Shown: positions 42,556 to 50,607 of the stretch, in pieces
Position numbering within the stretch: the first letter of the stretch is position 1
How the letters are laid out: each line of letters opens with the position of its first letter
Origin: Micavibrio_A sp964423095
Lineage (GTDB): Bacteria; Pseudomonadota; Alphaproteobacteria; Micavibrionales; Micavibrionaceae
Direction: 5' to 3'
DNA: 50,607 nucleotides
Assembly (NCBI GenBank): GCA_964423095.1
Contig: CAYRDI010000011.1
Location: forward strand, 1-50,607
Notes under the pieces: model-generated
Databases searched by the model: none
Told to the model about the DNA's origin: nothing
Seen by the model: the letters and a program-made list of their open reading frames with translations, nothing else
Translations under genes and position numbers: made by a program

Positions 42556-43977
42556 ATGCTGATCGGTTTTGTCTTCTTTTATATGTTGATTTCCATCTGC
42601 ATCGGCCTTTATGCCGCCAGGCGCGTGCATAACTCCACGGATTATGTCGTCGCGGGCCGCCACCTTCCGCTTTATATGACCATCGCAACCGTCTTTGCCA
42701 CATGGTTTGGGTCTGAAACCGTTCTTGGTATTCCCGCCACCTTTATCGAAGAAGGCATGGGCGGGATTGTCGCCGATCCGTTCGGCGCATCCATGTGTCT
42801 GATTTTGGTCGGTTTGATTTTCGCCGTGCCGTTGTACCGTATGAAACTTCTGACTATCGGTGATTTTTACAAACGCACCTACGGCAAGAAAGTCGAAATC
42901 ATCGTCTCGCTCTTTATCTGCATTTCCTATCTGGGGTGGGTGGCGGCGCAAATTTCGGCGCTCGGCCTTGTTTTCAATCTCCTGACCCATGATGCGATAT
43001 CACAGGAATACGGCATGATCCTCGGCCTTGTCATCGTTGTCGTTTACACAATCTTTGGCGGAATGTGGTCCGTCGCGCTCACAGACCTGATCCAGATGGT
43101 GATGATTGTCGCAGGTCTTATTGCAATCACCTTCTTTATCACGGATACCGCAGGCGGTGCGGACAAAGTCATCGGTGCCGCTGCCGACGCCGGAAAGTTC
43201 GATAACTTCTTTCCCGATCTCACGATCCCCTCCGTCCTTGCCTTTATCGCGGCATGGATCACCATGGGCTTTGGATCTATTCCGCAACAGGACGTTTTCC
43301 AACGCGTGATGTCCGCAAAAAGCGAACGCAATGCAAAATACGGCACCATCACGGGCGGCGTTCTTTATTTCATCATCGCCTTTATCCCGATGTATCTGGC
43401 CTATTCCGCCTTTGTTATTCAACCGGACGTGGTGCAGGCGCAACTGGAAAACGATTCCCAAATCATCCTGCCATCGCTCATCCTTGAACACACGCCGCTC
43501 TGGGTTCAAATCGTTTTCTTTGGCGCGGTGCTTTCCGCGATCATGTCCACGGCATCGGGTACATTGCTCGCGCCATCCGTGACCTTTGCCGAAAACATTG
43601 CGCGGGAATTTCTGCCCAATATGGATGACAAACACTTCCTGAAGCTGATCCGGATATGTGTCCTGTGCTTTGCGGCGATCGTTTTGATCGTCGCCTGGAA
43701 CAGCGATCTCTCTATCTTCGAAATGGTCGAAAACGCCTACAAGATCACATTGGTCGGGGCCATCGTGCCGCTCTTTGCCGGTCTGTTCTGGAAGCGCGCG
43801 AATGAAGCGGGCGCATTGACCTCTATCACGCTCGGCTTGCTCGTCTGGATCCCGATGGAGTTTATCTCCCCCGAAGGTGAAGGCGTTTGCCCGCCGCAAC
43901 TCGCCGGCTTCGTCGCCGCCGTCATCGGCATGGTGATCGGCAGCCTTGTCTTGAAACAAAAAGAAGTGACGGTTTAG
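42556..43977 (+). CDS. Sodium:solute symporter family transporter
   Basis: A 473-residue SSS-family carrier with about 13 membrane helices. Family features are YVVAGRHLPLYMTIATVFATWFG without its end (helix 2 region), GIPATFIEEGMGGIVADPFG, the VYTIFGGMWSVALTDLIQM block with its sodium-site residues, and GFGSIPQQDVFQRVMSAKSE in the middle. The substrate (amino acid, sugar or organic acid) cannot be assigned from sequence. It lies 31 bp after purQ, which could mean co-transcription, but there is no metabolic proof of a purine substrate. Its stop codon overlaps the convergent PhnA-domain gene. Confidence 0.9.
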   Translation: MLIGFVFFYMLISICIGLYAARRVHNSTDYVVAGRHLPLYMTIATVFATWFGSETVLGIPATFIEEGMGGIVADPFGASMCLILVGLIFAVPLYRMKLLTIGDFYKRTYGKKVEIIVSLFICISYLGWVAAQISALGLVFNLLTHDAISQEYGMILGLVIVVVYTIFGGMWSVALTDLIQMVMIVAGLIAITFFITDTAGGADKVIGAAADAGKFDNFFPDLTIPSVLAFIAAWITMGFGSIPQQDVFQRVMSAKSERNAKYGTITGGVLYFIIAFIPMYLAYSAFVIQPDVVQAQLENDSQIILPSLILEHTPLWVQIVFFGAVLSAIMSTASGTLLAPSVTFAENIAREFLPNMDDKHFLKLIRICVLCFAAIVLIVAWNSDLSIFEMVENAYKITLVGAIVPLFAGLFWKRANEAGALTSITLGLLVWIPMEFISPEGEGVCPPQLAGFVAAVIGMVIGSLVLKQKEVTV

Positions 43978-44216
43978 GCTTTTTTCAGGAAACAGGTTTT
44001 CAGGACAAGACCCTTGACCTTGTCCGCGTTGCATTCAATCTGTTCGGGATTGTTGGTCAGACGGATGTTTTTGATCAACGTCCCGCGCTTGATGGTCACG
44101 GACGTTCCCTTCACCGGCAAATCCTTGATCACGGTCACGGAATCCCCGTTGTTCAAAACATTCCCGTTTGAATCTTTTACAACAACGTCGTCGTCTTCAT
44201 CATCGTCGTAAGACAT
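43974..44216 (-). CDS. PhnA/YjdM C-terminal domain protein
   Basis: An 80-residue protein equal to the C-terminal (KOW/SH3-like) domain of PhnA/YjdM: VVVKDSNGNVLNNGDSVTVI, then DLPVKGTSVTIKRGTLIKNI, then a short CXnC-free tail (IECNADKVKGLVLKTCFLKK). The N-terminal zinc ribbon found in full YjdM is missing and replaced by a run of Asp residues (SYDDDEDDD). Despite the name 'alkylphosphonate utilisation protein', members have no proven role in phosphonate use. It follows nuoF by 2 bp, so it is probably read from the nuoA-F transcript, and it meets the symporter gene end-to-end with a 4-bp overlap. Confidence 0.85.
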   Translation of the reverse strand: MSYDDDEDDDVVVKDSNGNVLNNGDSVTVIKDLPVKGTSVTIKRGTLIKNIRLTNNPEQIECNADKVKGLVLKTCFLKKA

Positions 44217-44218
44217 TA

Positions 44219-45505
44219 TTAAGCCGCCTTCGCAACCTTGCGGTATTCAATGATCCGGCGTTCCATTTCCGGACGGAAATGGCGGATCAAACCCTGAATC
44301 GGCCAGGCCGCCGCATCGCCGAGCGCGCAGATGGTATGCCCTTCGATTTCCTTGGTCACATCGTACAGCATATCAATCTCTTCGATCGTCGCCTGCCCTT
44401 TGACCATGCGGGTCATAACGCGCCACAACCAGCCTGTGCCTTCGCGGCACGGCGTACACTGGCCGCAGGATTCATGCATATAAAACTGCGCCAGACGTGC
44501 GATGGCGTAAACGATGTCGGTGGATTTATCCATGACGATCACACCCGCCGTTCCGAGTCCTGATTGCACAGCACGCAAGGAATCAAAATCCATCAACACG
44601 GTATCGCATACATCCTTAGGGATAACGGGGGTCGAAGCACCGCCCGGAATGACGCCGAGCAGATTGTCCCAACCGCCGCGTACGCCGCCACCGTGTTTTT
44701 CAAGAAGATCACGGAGCGGAATGCCCATCTCTTCTTCCACTACACAAGGCGTGCCAATATGGCCGAGCAAACAGAACAGCTTTGTTCCCGTGTTCTTTTC
44801 ATCCTTACCAAGACCCGCGAACCAGCCCGCGCCACGGCGCAAAATGGTTGGCACCACGGCAATGGATTCCACGTTGTTGATGGTGGTCGGCGCGGAATAC
44901 AATCCTGCCGCGGCCGGAAAGGGCGGCTTGTTCCGCGGCTGCCCCTTTTTTCCTTCGAGTGATTCCAGCAACGCCGTTTCTTCGCCGCAGATATACGCGC
45001 CGCCGCCGCGATGCAGCGTAATATCGAATTCCCAACCGGAACCCGCCGCGTTTTTACCAAGCAGACCTGCCGCACGGGCCTCTTCGATTGCCTTCACAAC
45101 CGCCGACCCCTCATCAAAAAATTCACCGCGAATATAGATGAACGCATGGTGTGCCTGCATGGCGAAACCGGCGATCAGGCATCCTTCGATCAACTTGTGC
45201 GGATCGTGGCGCATAATCTCGCGGTCTTTGCAGGTGCCGGGTTCGGATTCATCGGCATTGACGACCAGATAGTGTGGCTTGTCTTTCAATTCCTTGGGCA
45301 TGAACGACCATTTCATACCCGTCGGAAATCCCGCACCGCCGCGACCGCGCAGGCCGGATTTCTTCATCTCGTCGATGATCCAATCGCGACCCTTGGCCAA
45401 AATGTCTTTGGTGTTGTCCCAATCACCGCGCGCCATCGCGCCTTTCAGGCCCGCATCTTCAAACCCGTACAGATTGGTGAAAATCCTGTCTTTGTCTTCC
45501 AACAT
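44219..45505 (-). CDS. nuoF: NADH-quinone oxidoreductase subunit F
   Basis: The NADH-oxidising, FMN-binding subunit of complex I, 428 residues. FMN/NADH loops are GLRGRGGAGFPTGMKW near residue 55 and GGGAYICGEETALLESLEG near residue 170. The N3 [4Fe-4S] cluster ligands lie in ESCGQCTPCREGTGWL with a further Cys in HTICALGDAAAWP. Length is typical. It follows nuoE by one base. Last complex I gene of the first block. Confidence 0.97.
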   Translation of the reverse strand: MLEDKDRIFTNLYGFEDAGLKGAMARGDWDNTKDILAKGRDWIIDEMKKSGLRGRGGAGFPTGMKWSFMPKELKDKPHYLVVNADESEPGTCKDREIMRHDPHKLIEGCLIAGFAMQAHHAFIYIRGEFFDEGSAVVKAIEEARAAGLLGKNAAGSGWEFDITLHRGGGAYICGEETALLESLEGKKGQPRNKPPFPAAAGLYSAPTTINNVESIAVVPTILRRGAGWFAGLGKDEKNTGTKLFCLLGHIGTPCVVEEEMGIPLRDLLEKHGGGVRGGWDNLLGVIPGGASTPVIPKDVCDTVLMDFDSLRAVQSGLGTAGVIVMDKSTDIVYAIARLAQFYMHESCGQCTPCREGTGWLWRVMTRMVKGQATIEEIDMLYDVTKEIEGHTICALGDAAAWPIQGLIRHFRPEMERRIIEYRKVAKAA

Positions 45506-45506
45506 A

Positions 45507-46142
45507 TCAACCCGCCTTCTTCAGCGTTGTCGCGCCACCGACCGGTGCGGCTTTCTGACGTTTCACCTGCGGCCCCGCTGGCGGCATTTTTCCTTTTTTC
45601 AAGGATTCCAGAATTTCCGTCATGCTTTCGGGCGTTAAATCTTCATAAAAATCATCATTGATCTGGATCATCGGCGCATTGGCACACGCGCCAAGGCATT
45701 CCACTTCCATCATCGTGAACAATCCATCTTTCGTGCTTTCCCCAACATGAATGCCAAGGTTCTTTTCACACGCCTCGACCACCTTCGCCGAACCACACAG
45801 CCAGCACGGCGTGGTCGTACACATTTGCAAAAGGTATTTCCCGACTGGCGCAAGGTTGTACATGGAATAGAATGTCGCGACCTCGTAAACCTTCATCGGC
45901 GGCACATCGACGATACGCGCAATTTCATCCATCGCGGCGCGGGGAATCCATCCACCATAGGGCGGGTTCGCTTTCGCACCGTCTTCACCGACCTGACGTT
46001 GCGCCAGATCAAGCAGCGGCATAATCGCGGATTGTTGCCGCCCCGCCGGATACCTGCCAAAAATTTCCTCAACCTTTTTGGGCTCGCGAAACGCAAACTC
46101 CTTCGGTTGGTAATCGGCATTTAAATCTAACTTTTTCTTCAC
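45507..46142 (-). CDS. nuoE: NADH-quinone oxidoreductase subunit E
   Basis: Thioredoxin-fold subunit of complex I with the N1a [2Fe-2S] cluster, 211 residues. Cluster ligands are in CTTTPCWLCGS and CLGACANAPM. It starts with GTG at 46142, overlapping the nuoD stop by 4 bp (GTGA), with the N-terminus MKKKLDLNADYQPKEFAF. The last 35 residues form a Lys/Pro/Ala-rich extension (KMPPAGPQVKRQKAAPVGG) beyond the normal fold, as in several alphaproteobacteria. Confidence 0.96.
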   Translation of the reverse strand: MKKKLDLNADYQPKEFAFREPKKVEEIFGRYPAGRQQSAIMPLLDLAQRQVGEDGAKANPPYGGWIPRAAMDEIARIVDVPPMKVYEVATFYSMYNLAPVGKYLLQMCTTTPCWLCGSAKVVEACEKNLGIHVGESTKDGLFTMMEVECLGACANAPMIQINDDFYEDLTPESMTEILESLKKGKMPPAGPQVKRQKAAPVGGATTLKKAG

Positions 46143-47359
46143 CGGTCAATCTCCCCGAACACAATATCCATAGACCCGATATTCGATACCACGTCGGCCA
46201 GCATATGGCCGCGGCTGATCAGATCGAGCGCGGCGAGGTGCGCAAAGCCCGGAGCCTTGATATGGCAGCGGTACGGCTTGTTCGATCCATCGGACACCAG
46301 ATACACGCCGAACTCACCCTTCGGCGCTTCGACCGCCGTGTAGGTTTCTCCCGCGGGTACGTGATACCCCTCGGTATAAAGTTTGAAATGGTGGATGAGT
46401 GCCTCCATGGACGACTTCATCTCCGCGCGCGGCGGCGGGGCCACTTTGTAATCGTTGGTGCGGACAGGGCCATCGGGAAGTTCGTTCAAACACTGCTTCA
46501 TGATCTTGAGCGATTCCGTCATTTCCGCCATGCGGATCAGATAACGGGCATAACAATCCCCCGTTTTACCGACCGGAACATCAAAATCCATTTTGGCGTA
46601 AACGTCATAAGGTTGCGATTTGCGCAAATCCCATGCGATTCCGGAACCGCGAAGCATCGGCCCCGAAAAGCCCCAGTTGAGCGCCTCTTCCGCACTGGCC
46701 ACACCGATATCGACGGTGCGCTGTTTGAAAATCCGGTTGTTCGTCAAAAGATTGTCGAGGTCGGTCAGGAATTTGGGGAATTGTTCGCACCATTCCCACA
46801 TATCTTCGGCCAGTCCGGCGGGCATATCCATGGATACACCACCGGGGCGGAAATAGTTGGCATGAAGCCGTGCACCGCACACACGGTCGTAAAACTCCAT
46901 TCCCTTTTCACGCTCTTCAAATCCCCACAGGGCGGGCGTGATCGCACCGACGTCCAAAGCAAAGGTCGTGATGTTCAAAATGTGGTTGAGAATGCGGCCC
47001 AGTTCGCAGAACAGCACGCGGATATATTGTCCGCGTTCCGGCACCGTGATGCCGAGCAGTTTTTCCACGCCCAAGGCGAAGGCGTGCTCCTGATTCATCG
47101 GGGCCACATAATCCAGACGGTCGAAATACGGCGTCGCCTGCGTATAGGTTTTATATTCGATCAGTTTTTCCGTCCCGCGGTGGAGCAGCCCAACGTGCGG
47201 ATCGGCGCGTTCCACAACCTCGCCCTCCATCTCCAGCACAAGGCGAAGAACGCCGTGCGCTGCCGGGTGCTGCGGACCAAAATTCATCGTGTACGGCTTG
47301 ATCTGGGTTTCCAGCGCGACTTCGGTTAGTTCGTCTTGTTTTGCGGCAACATTGTTCAT
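46139..47359 (-). CDS. nuoD: NADH-quinone oxidoreductase subunit D
   Basis: The 49-kDa-type subunit of complex I, 406 residues from the ATG at 47359, lining the quinone site with NuoB. It carries MNFGPQHPAAHGVLRL with the conserved His pair, HVGLLHRGTEKLIEYKTY and, at the C-terminus, DIVFGEIDR. The open frame extends 15 codons upstream, but the ATG at 47359 overlaps the nuoC stop by one base (TAATG), the usual coupling and the right N-terminus (MNNVAAKQDEL). It overlaps nuoE by 4 bp. Confidence 0.96.
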   Translation of the reverse strand: MNNVAAKQDELTEVALETQIKPYTMNFGPQHPAAHGVLRLVLEMEGEVVERADPHVGLLHRGTEKLIEYKTYTQATPYFDRLDYVAPMNQEHAFALGVEKLLGITVPERGQYIRVLFCELGRILNHILNITTFALDVGAITPALWGFEEREKGMEFYDRVCGARLHANYFRPGGVSMDMPAGLAEDMWEWCEQFPKFLTDLDNLLTNNRIFKQRTVDIGVASAEEALNWGFSGPMLRGSGIAWDLRKSQPYDVYAKMDFDVPVGKTGDCYARYLIRMAEMTESLKIMKQCLNELPDGPVRTNDYKVAPPPRAEMKSSMEALIHHFKLYTEGYHVPAGETYTAVEAPKGEFGVYLVSDGSNKPYRCHIKAPGFAHLAALDLISRGHMLADVVSNIGSMDIVFGEIDR

Positions 47360-48015
47360 TATTTTTTCTCCCCCGCACCAACCGCTTTTTTCACAGGTTC
47401 CCAACCGAGCGGAATGCAGGCTTTTTCATCACCGGGCAATTGCACATCGGTCATACCTTCCCACGGCGATTCAAAATCGAACCGGCGGAAATCCTGCTGC
47501 AATTTCACGGGTTCATACACCACGCGGCGTTGCTCTTCATCATAACGCAGCTCGACATAGCCCGTCAGCGGGAAGTCTTTGCGCAAAGGATGTCCTTCAA
47601 ACCCGTAATCAGTGAGGATACGGCGAAGATCAGGATGCCCCGCAAAATAAATCCCGTACAAATCCCACGTTTCGCGTTCGAACCAGATCGCGGATTTATA
47701 AACACCGGACACGGTATCCACGGGCTTTGATTCATCCGTTTGCACCTTTACGCGCATACGCACATTGTCTTTAAGGCTGAGCAGGTTGTAAACAACATCG
47801 AACCGCGGCGCGCGCTCCGGATAATCCGCCCCGCAAACATCGACAAGCTGCGCAAAACCGTAATCATCGCGCAGTGCCGTCATAAACGGAACAATCGACG
47901 CCAACTTAACAACCACGCAAAATTCGTCTTTTTGGAATTCCGCTGTTTCAATATGCGCGGCCAGCTTTTCTTGAATCTGATTGGCAATGGCCAAAAGTTT
48001 TTCGCCTGCTTCCAT
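47359..48015 (-). CDS. nuoC: NADH-quinone oxidoreductase subunit C
   Basis: The 30-kDa-type peripheral subunit of complex I, 218 residues from the ATG at 48015 (MEAGEKLLAIANQIQEKL). Family motif: ERETWDLYGIYFAGHPDLRRILTDYGFEGHPLRKDFP in the second half (residues about 125-160), seen here as ERETWDLYGI and GHPLRKDFPL. The frame stays open 67 codons further into nuoB, but that extension is out-of-frame nuoB sequence. It ends with a Lys-rich tail. The start lies 2 bp after the nuoB stop. Confidence 0.95.
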   Translation of the reverse strand: MEAGEKLLAIANQIQEKLAAHIETAEFQKDEFCVVVKLASIVPFMTALRDDYGFAQLVDVCGADYPERAPRFDVVYNLLSLKDNVRMRVKVQTDESKPVDTVSGVYKSAIWFERETWDLYGIYFAGHPDLRRILTDYGFEGHPLRKDFPLTGYVELRYDEEQRRVVYEPVKLQQDFRRFDFESPWEGMTDVQLPGDEKACIPLGWEPVKKAVGAGEKK

Positions 48016-48017
48016 CA

Positions 48018-48593
48018 CTACCTCGCAATACGCGTATCTTCGCGCTGGATTTTTTTCTGGAGTTGCAAGAGGCCATAGACCAAAGCCTCGGCCGTGGGCG
48101 GACATCCGGGGACGTAAATATCCACGGGCACAATGCGGTCGCATCCGCGCACAACGGAATAGGAATAATGGTAATACCCGCCGCCATTGGCGCAGGAACC
48201 CATGGAAATGACCCAACGCGGTTCCGGCATTTGGTCATACACCTTGCGCAACGCGGGGGCCATTTTGTTGGTGAGCGTTCCCGCCACGATCATCACATCG
48301 GATTGACGGGGCGACGGGCGCGGAATCATCCCGAAGCGATCGAGGTCGTAACGAGACATATACGAATGGATCATTTCGACAGCACAACAGGCGAGCCCGA
48401 ACGTCATCGGCCACATGGAACCCGTGCGCGCCCAATCAAACAACTTGTCGGCCTGCGTCAGCAAGAAACCTTTTTCTTCCAGATGCTTTGAAATCGCGGC
48501 GGGAACAACATCCTGCTGCGATGCCGGCGGCATCGGCACATTTGTAACAAACGGCGCTTCGGGCGCGATGATGACTTTTCTATCGTGCGACAT
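48018..48593 (-). CDS. nuoB: NADH-quinone oxidoreductase subunit B
   Basis: Complex I subunit (PSST type) holding cluster N2, the last electron donor to quinone, 191 residues. The ligands are the adjacent cysteines in TFGLACCAVEM, the Cys in ISMGSCANGGGYYHYS and that in YVPGCPPTAEAL. An N-terminal extension of about 35 residues precedes the core, as in other alphaproteobacteria. It follows nuoA by 6 bp. Confidence 0.97.
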   Translation of the reverse strand: MSHDRKVIIAPEAPFVTNVPMPPASQQDVVPAAISKHLEEKGFLLTQADKLFDWARTGSMWPMTFGLACCAVEMIHSYMSRYDLDRFGMIPRPSPRQSDVMIVAGTLTNKMAPALRKVYDQMPEPRWVISMGSCANGGGYYHYSYSVVRGCDRIVPVDIYVPGCPPTAEALVYGLLQLQKKIQREDTRIAR

Positions 48594-48599
48594 TGAATG

Positions 48600-48983
48600 C
48601 TACTCCCAGTCCAGCGCGCCTTTTTTCCATTCATAAATGAACCCGACGGTCAAAACGCCAAGGAACACCACCATCGACCAGAACCCGAACATCCCGATCT
48701 TGCCGAGCGTCACCGCCCACGGGAACAGGAACGCGACCTCAAGATCAAAAATAATGAACAGGATGGCGACCAGATAATAGCGCACATCGAATTTGTGGCG
48801 CGCATCATCGAACGCATCGAACCCGCATTCATAGGCGGACAGCTTGTCCGGATCGGGCTTTTGCTTTGCCACGACAAGGGACAAAACCACCGCCGCGAGC
48901 GAAACCACGGAAGCTATTCCGATAAAAACAATAATCGGCAGGTAATTGAGAAGAAATTCGTTCGAAGCCATGGCGTTATACAT
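48600..48983 (-). CDS. nuoA: NADH-quinone oxidoreductase subunit A
   Basis: Small membrane subunit of complex I (ND3 homologue), 127 residues, three helices. The conserved loop with the Cys of the quinone-region switch is AYECGFDAFDDARHKFDVRYYLVAI (seen as YECGFD and FDVRYYL), and the second helix has the acidic FDLEVAFLFPW. Two starts are possible: the ATG at 48983 (MYNAM) or the one four codons later. First gene of the nuoA-F block; the 92-bp gap before it should hold a promoter, but I find no clear one. Confidence 0.96.
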   Translation of the reverse strand: MYNAMASNEFLLNYLPIIVFIGIASVVSLAAVVLSLVVAKQKPDPDKLSAYECGFDAFDDARHKFDVRYYLVAILFIIFDLEVAFLFPWAVTLGKIGMFGFWSMVVFLGVLTVGFIYEWKKGALDWE

Positions 48984-49020
48984 ACCCCCCGACTCAATCC
49001 AAGTAAAGTGTCATATGCCC

Positions 49021-49038
49021 GTAATTTCAGGATATTAC
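49021..49038. repeat. Small inverted repeat upstream of nuoA
   Basis: GTAAT-TTCAGGAT-ATTAC is a perfect 5-bp dyad with an 8-bp spacer in the gap between the GH13 gene and nuoA. It could be an operator for the nuo promoter or chance; there is no GC-rich stem and no T tract, so it is not a terminator. Confidence 0.25.
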
Positions 49039-49075
49039 ACCCGGATTTACAGGCCCGGAAACGGTGCCATGAGTG

Positions 49076-50607
49076 TCATTTTATGAAAAAACCAAAGGAT
49101 GATAATTCTACGGCCTCGCCCTGTACGGTTGCACTTTGGCCCTCCCACTGGAATGCGGAAACGCCGCTCAGCCCATTCATCTGCAAACGGCATGGACTGT
49201 CCTGCGTATTGAAAAACGCATATACAATCTGATCGCCTTTGGCCCTCCTGAACCCCAAAACCTGCTCCGTCTCGGTTTCGATGAATTCCAGATCCCCGTC
49301 GATCAGGGCGGGAACCGTCCGCCGCCAGGCCAGAAAGGCGCGCGTGAAGTTTAAGGTCGAATGCGAATCCGTCTGCTGCCGGTCTGCTGCCAACCGCGCA
49401 TAACCATCATTCACGGGTAACCACGAACGGGATTTGCCATTCGAAAACCCGAAATCTGGCGCATCGGCCAGCCACGGCATGGGCGTACGGCACCCATCGC
49501 GCCCCTGCCATTTGGGGTACAGATATTTTCCCCACGGGTCTTGAATATCCGCAAATTCCACACGCGTTTCAGGAAGGCCTAATTCTTCCCCCTGATATAA
49601 AAACGCCGATCCACGCAAACAACCCGTCATGGCGATCAATAACTTTGCCACGCGCGGATCATGGCCATAGGGTTCGCTCCAGCGGCTCACCGCCCGCACC
49701 ACATCGTGGTTGGAAAAAGCCCAGCTGGGCCACGCCTTGCCCTGCGCACGGCTCTGATACGTCTGAACGGCGTTACGGATACCTTCCGCCGACTTCGGCT
49801 TCGCGCCGATCAACGAAAAATTGTAACAGGTATGAAGCCGTCCCGGCGATGAATATTCAATCGCGCAACCGACCTCGTCATCATCCCCCACCTCACCCAG
49901 CAGCATTGTACCCGGGTATTGATCCACCAACGCCCGCATCCGCTCCAAAAAAGGCAACATCTCCGGCTGCGATTTATCGTATTTGTGCCATTGCATGGAA
50001 TACGGGTCGGGAAAATCGAGCTGCGTGGCCTTCGCGCCATCGACAATCGGCCTTGCGGGATTGTCTTTCAAGGATCGGTCATGCATGGAAAAATTGATCG
50101 CATCCAGCCGGAAACCGTCAATCCCGAACCCCAGCCAGAATTTCATCGTGTCCAGAATTTCTTTTTGCACATCCGCATTGTGGACGTTCAAATCCGGCTG
50201 GGATGTCAGGAAATTGTGAAGGTAATATTGCCCGCGCCAGCTATCATACTGCCAGCTTGACCCGCCGAACACGGATACCCAATTGTTGGGCGGCGTACCG
50301 TCTTCTTTGGGATCGGCCCAGACATACCAATCGGCTTTGGGGTTATCGCGGCTCTGATGACTTTCAATGAACCACGGATGTTGATCGGATGTATGGCTGA
50401 ACACCATGTCCATGATGATTTTCAGGTTTAAACGATGGGCCTTGTCCAGCAAGGCACGAAAATCTTCCAGCGTCCCGAACAACGGATCGACATCCCTGTA
50501 ATCGGACACATCGTACCCGAAATCCTTCATCGGGGACTTCAGGAACGGCGATATCCAGACCGCATCGACACCCAGCCCCGCAATGTAATCCAGTTTTTCG
50601 GTAATGC
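49076..50607 (-). CDS. GH13 family alpha-glucosidase (partial, N-terminus off the right edge)
   Basis: Hydrolyses alpha-1,4 or alpha-1,6 glucosidic bonds of short oligosaccharides; resembles oligo-1,6-glucosidase/alpha-glucosidase of GH13. About 510 residues are visible, and the frame is open to the last base, so the start is outside (an in-frame Met at 50530 is internal). The (beta/alpha)8 barrel shows region I MDMVFSHTSDQHPWF, region II GFRLDAINF with the nucleophile Asp, region III LLGEVGD with the acid/base Glu, and region IV FSNHDVVR. The first visible residues (ITEKLDYIAGLGVDAVWISP) are barrel strand 1-2. The C-terminal beta domain ends normally. Linkage preference is not determinable; location before nuoA suggests no functional tie. 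Confidence 0.93.
   Translation of the reverse strand, partial: ITEKLDYIAGLGVDAVWISPFLKSPMKDFGYDVSDYRDVDPLFGTLEDFRALLDKAHRLNLKIIMDMVFSHTSDQHPWFIESHQSRDNPKADWYVWADPKEDGTPPNNWVSVFGGSSWQYDSWRGQYYLHNFLTSQPDLNVHNADVQKEILDTMKFWLGFGIDGFRLDAINFSMHDRSLKDNPARPIVDGAKATQLDFPDPYSMQWHKYDKSQPEMLPFLERMRALVDQYPGTMLLGEVGDDDEVGCAIEYSSPGRLHTCYNFSLIGAKPKSAEGIRNAVQTYQSRAQGKAWPSWAFSNHDVVRAVSRWSEPYGHDPRVAKLLIAMTGCLRGSAFLYQGEELGLPETRVEFADIQDPWGKYLYPKWQGRDGCRTPMPWLADAPDFGFSNGKSRSWLPVNDGYARLAADRQQTDSHSTLNFTRAFLAWRRTVPALIDGDLEFIETETEQVLGFRRAKGDQIVYAFFNTQDSPCRLQMNGLSGVSAFQWEGQSATVQGEAVELSSFGFFIK

Noticed and set aside
43000..44034. 344-residue minus-strand frame across the symporter gene
   Set aside because: The plus-strand frame shows the SSS family motifs and membrane helices; the minus frame is charged low-complexity shadow.
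48984..49075. Promoter for nuoA
   Set aside because: TATAAC at the start of nuoA and TTGGAT upstream are badly spaced (13-15 bp); no pair good enough to annotate.
1..50607. tRNA, rRNA, CRISPR, IS element, prophage or toxin-antitoxin genes
   Set aside because: Looked for on both strands; no cloverleaf, no repeated spacer array, no transposase/integrase motif and no recognisable toxin-antitoxin pair were seen.

Overview
The window is 50.6 kb of densely packed bacterial chromosome and most likely comes from an alphaproteobacterium. Supporting this are a complete Gram-negative envelope set (lpx, bamA, skp, lol), a 14-gene complex I of mitochondrial/alphaproteobacterial type, a DUF1467 gene, and the dnaE, coaX, birA and RNase J repertoire. 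Two genes do not fit the usual alphaproteobacterial pattern: an archaeal/eukaryotic-type ProRS and a fused PurSL. The lineage could therefore be outside the well-studied orders; I cannot name a genus. There are no rRNA genes, tRNA genes, CRISPR arrays, transposases or phage genes that I can see. No intergenic gap exceeds about 220 bp.

Region 1 (1-13.3 kb, minus strand) is the classical translation-to-envelope gene string, read from right to left: rpsB, tsf, pyrH, frr, uppS, cdsA, dxr, rseP, bamA, skp, lpxD, fabZ, lpxA and lpxI (lpxI is cut by the window edge). It joins ribosome/translation factors to isoprenoid, phospholipid, outer-membrane-protein and lipid A synthesis. A REP-like palindrome lies between rpsB and tsf, an intrinsic terminator follows tsf, rpsB has a structured leader, and an internal promoter is proposed before bamA.

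Region 2 (13.3-25.6 kb) starts with one plus-strand orphan gene that may be leaderless. It continues on the minus strand with birA, coaX, rnj, a DUF1467 gene, a secreted protein gene, proS, lolC/E, lolD, dnaE and a YeiH-type transporter gene. These form a tight series that continues from the 3' end of the nuo genes.

Region 3 (25.6-49 kb) carries all 14 nuo genes on the minus strand, but in three blocks: nuoABCDEF plus a PhnA-domain gene; nuoG, a MazG-like gene, nuoH and nuoI; and nuoJKLMN. The first gap is filled by a plus-strand cassette of six genes: a class I methyltransferase, a membrane protein, a TrmH-family methyltransferase, purSL, purQ and a sodium:solute symporter. The second gap is filled by a plus-strand PagL-type lipid A deacylase gene with a repeat beside it.

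Region 4 (49-50.6 kb) is the 3' part of a GH13 alpha-glucosidase gene that runs off the right edge.

I found no wholly new multi-gene system. The points most worth a second look are the broken-up nuo locus with pagL and a nucleotide pyrophosphohydrolase gene inside it, the PurSL/PurQ pair, the ProRS with a degenerate zinc region, and the plus-strand orphan at 13308.
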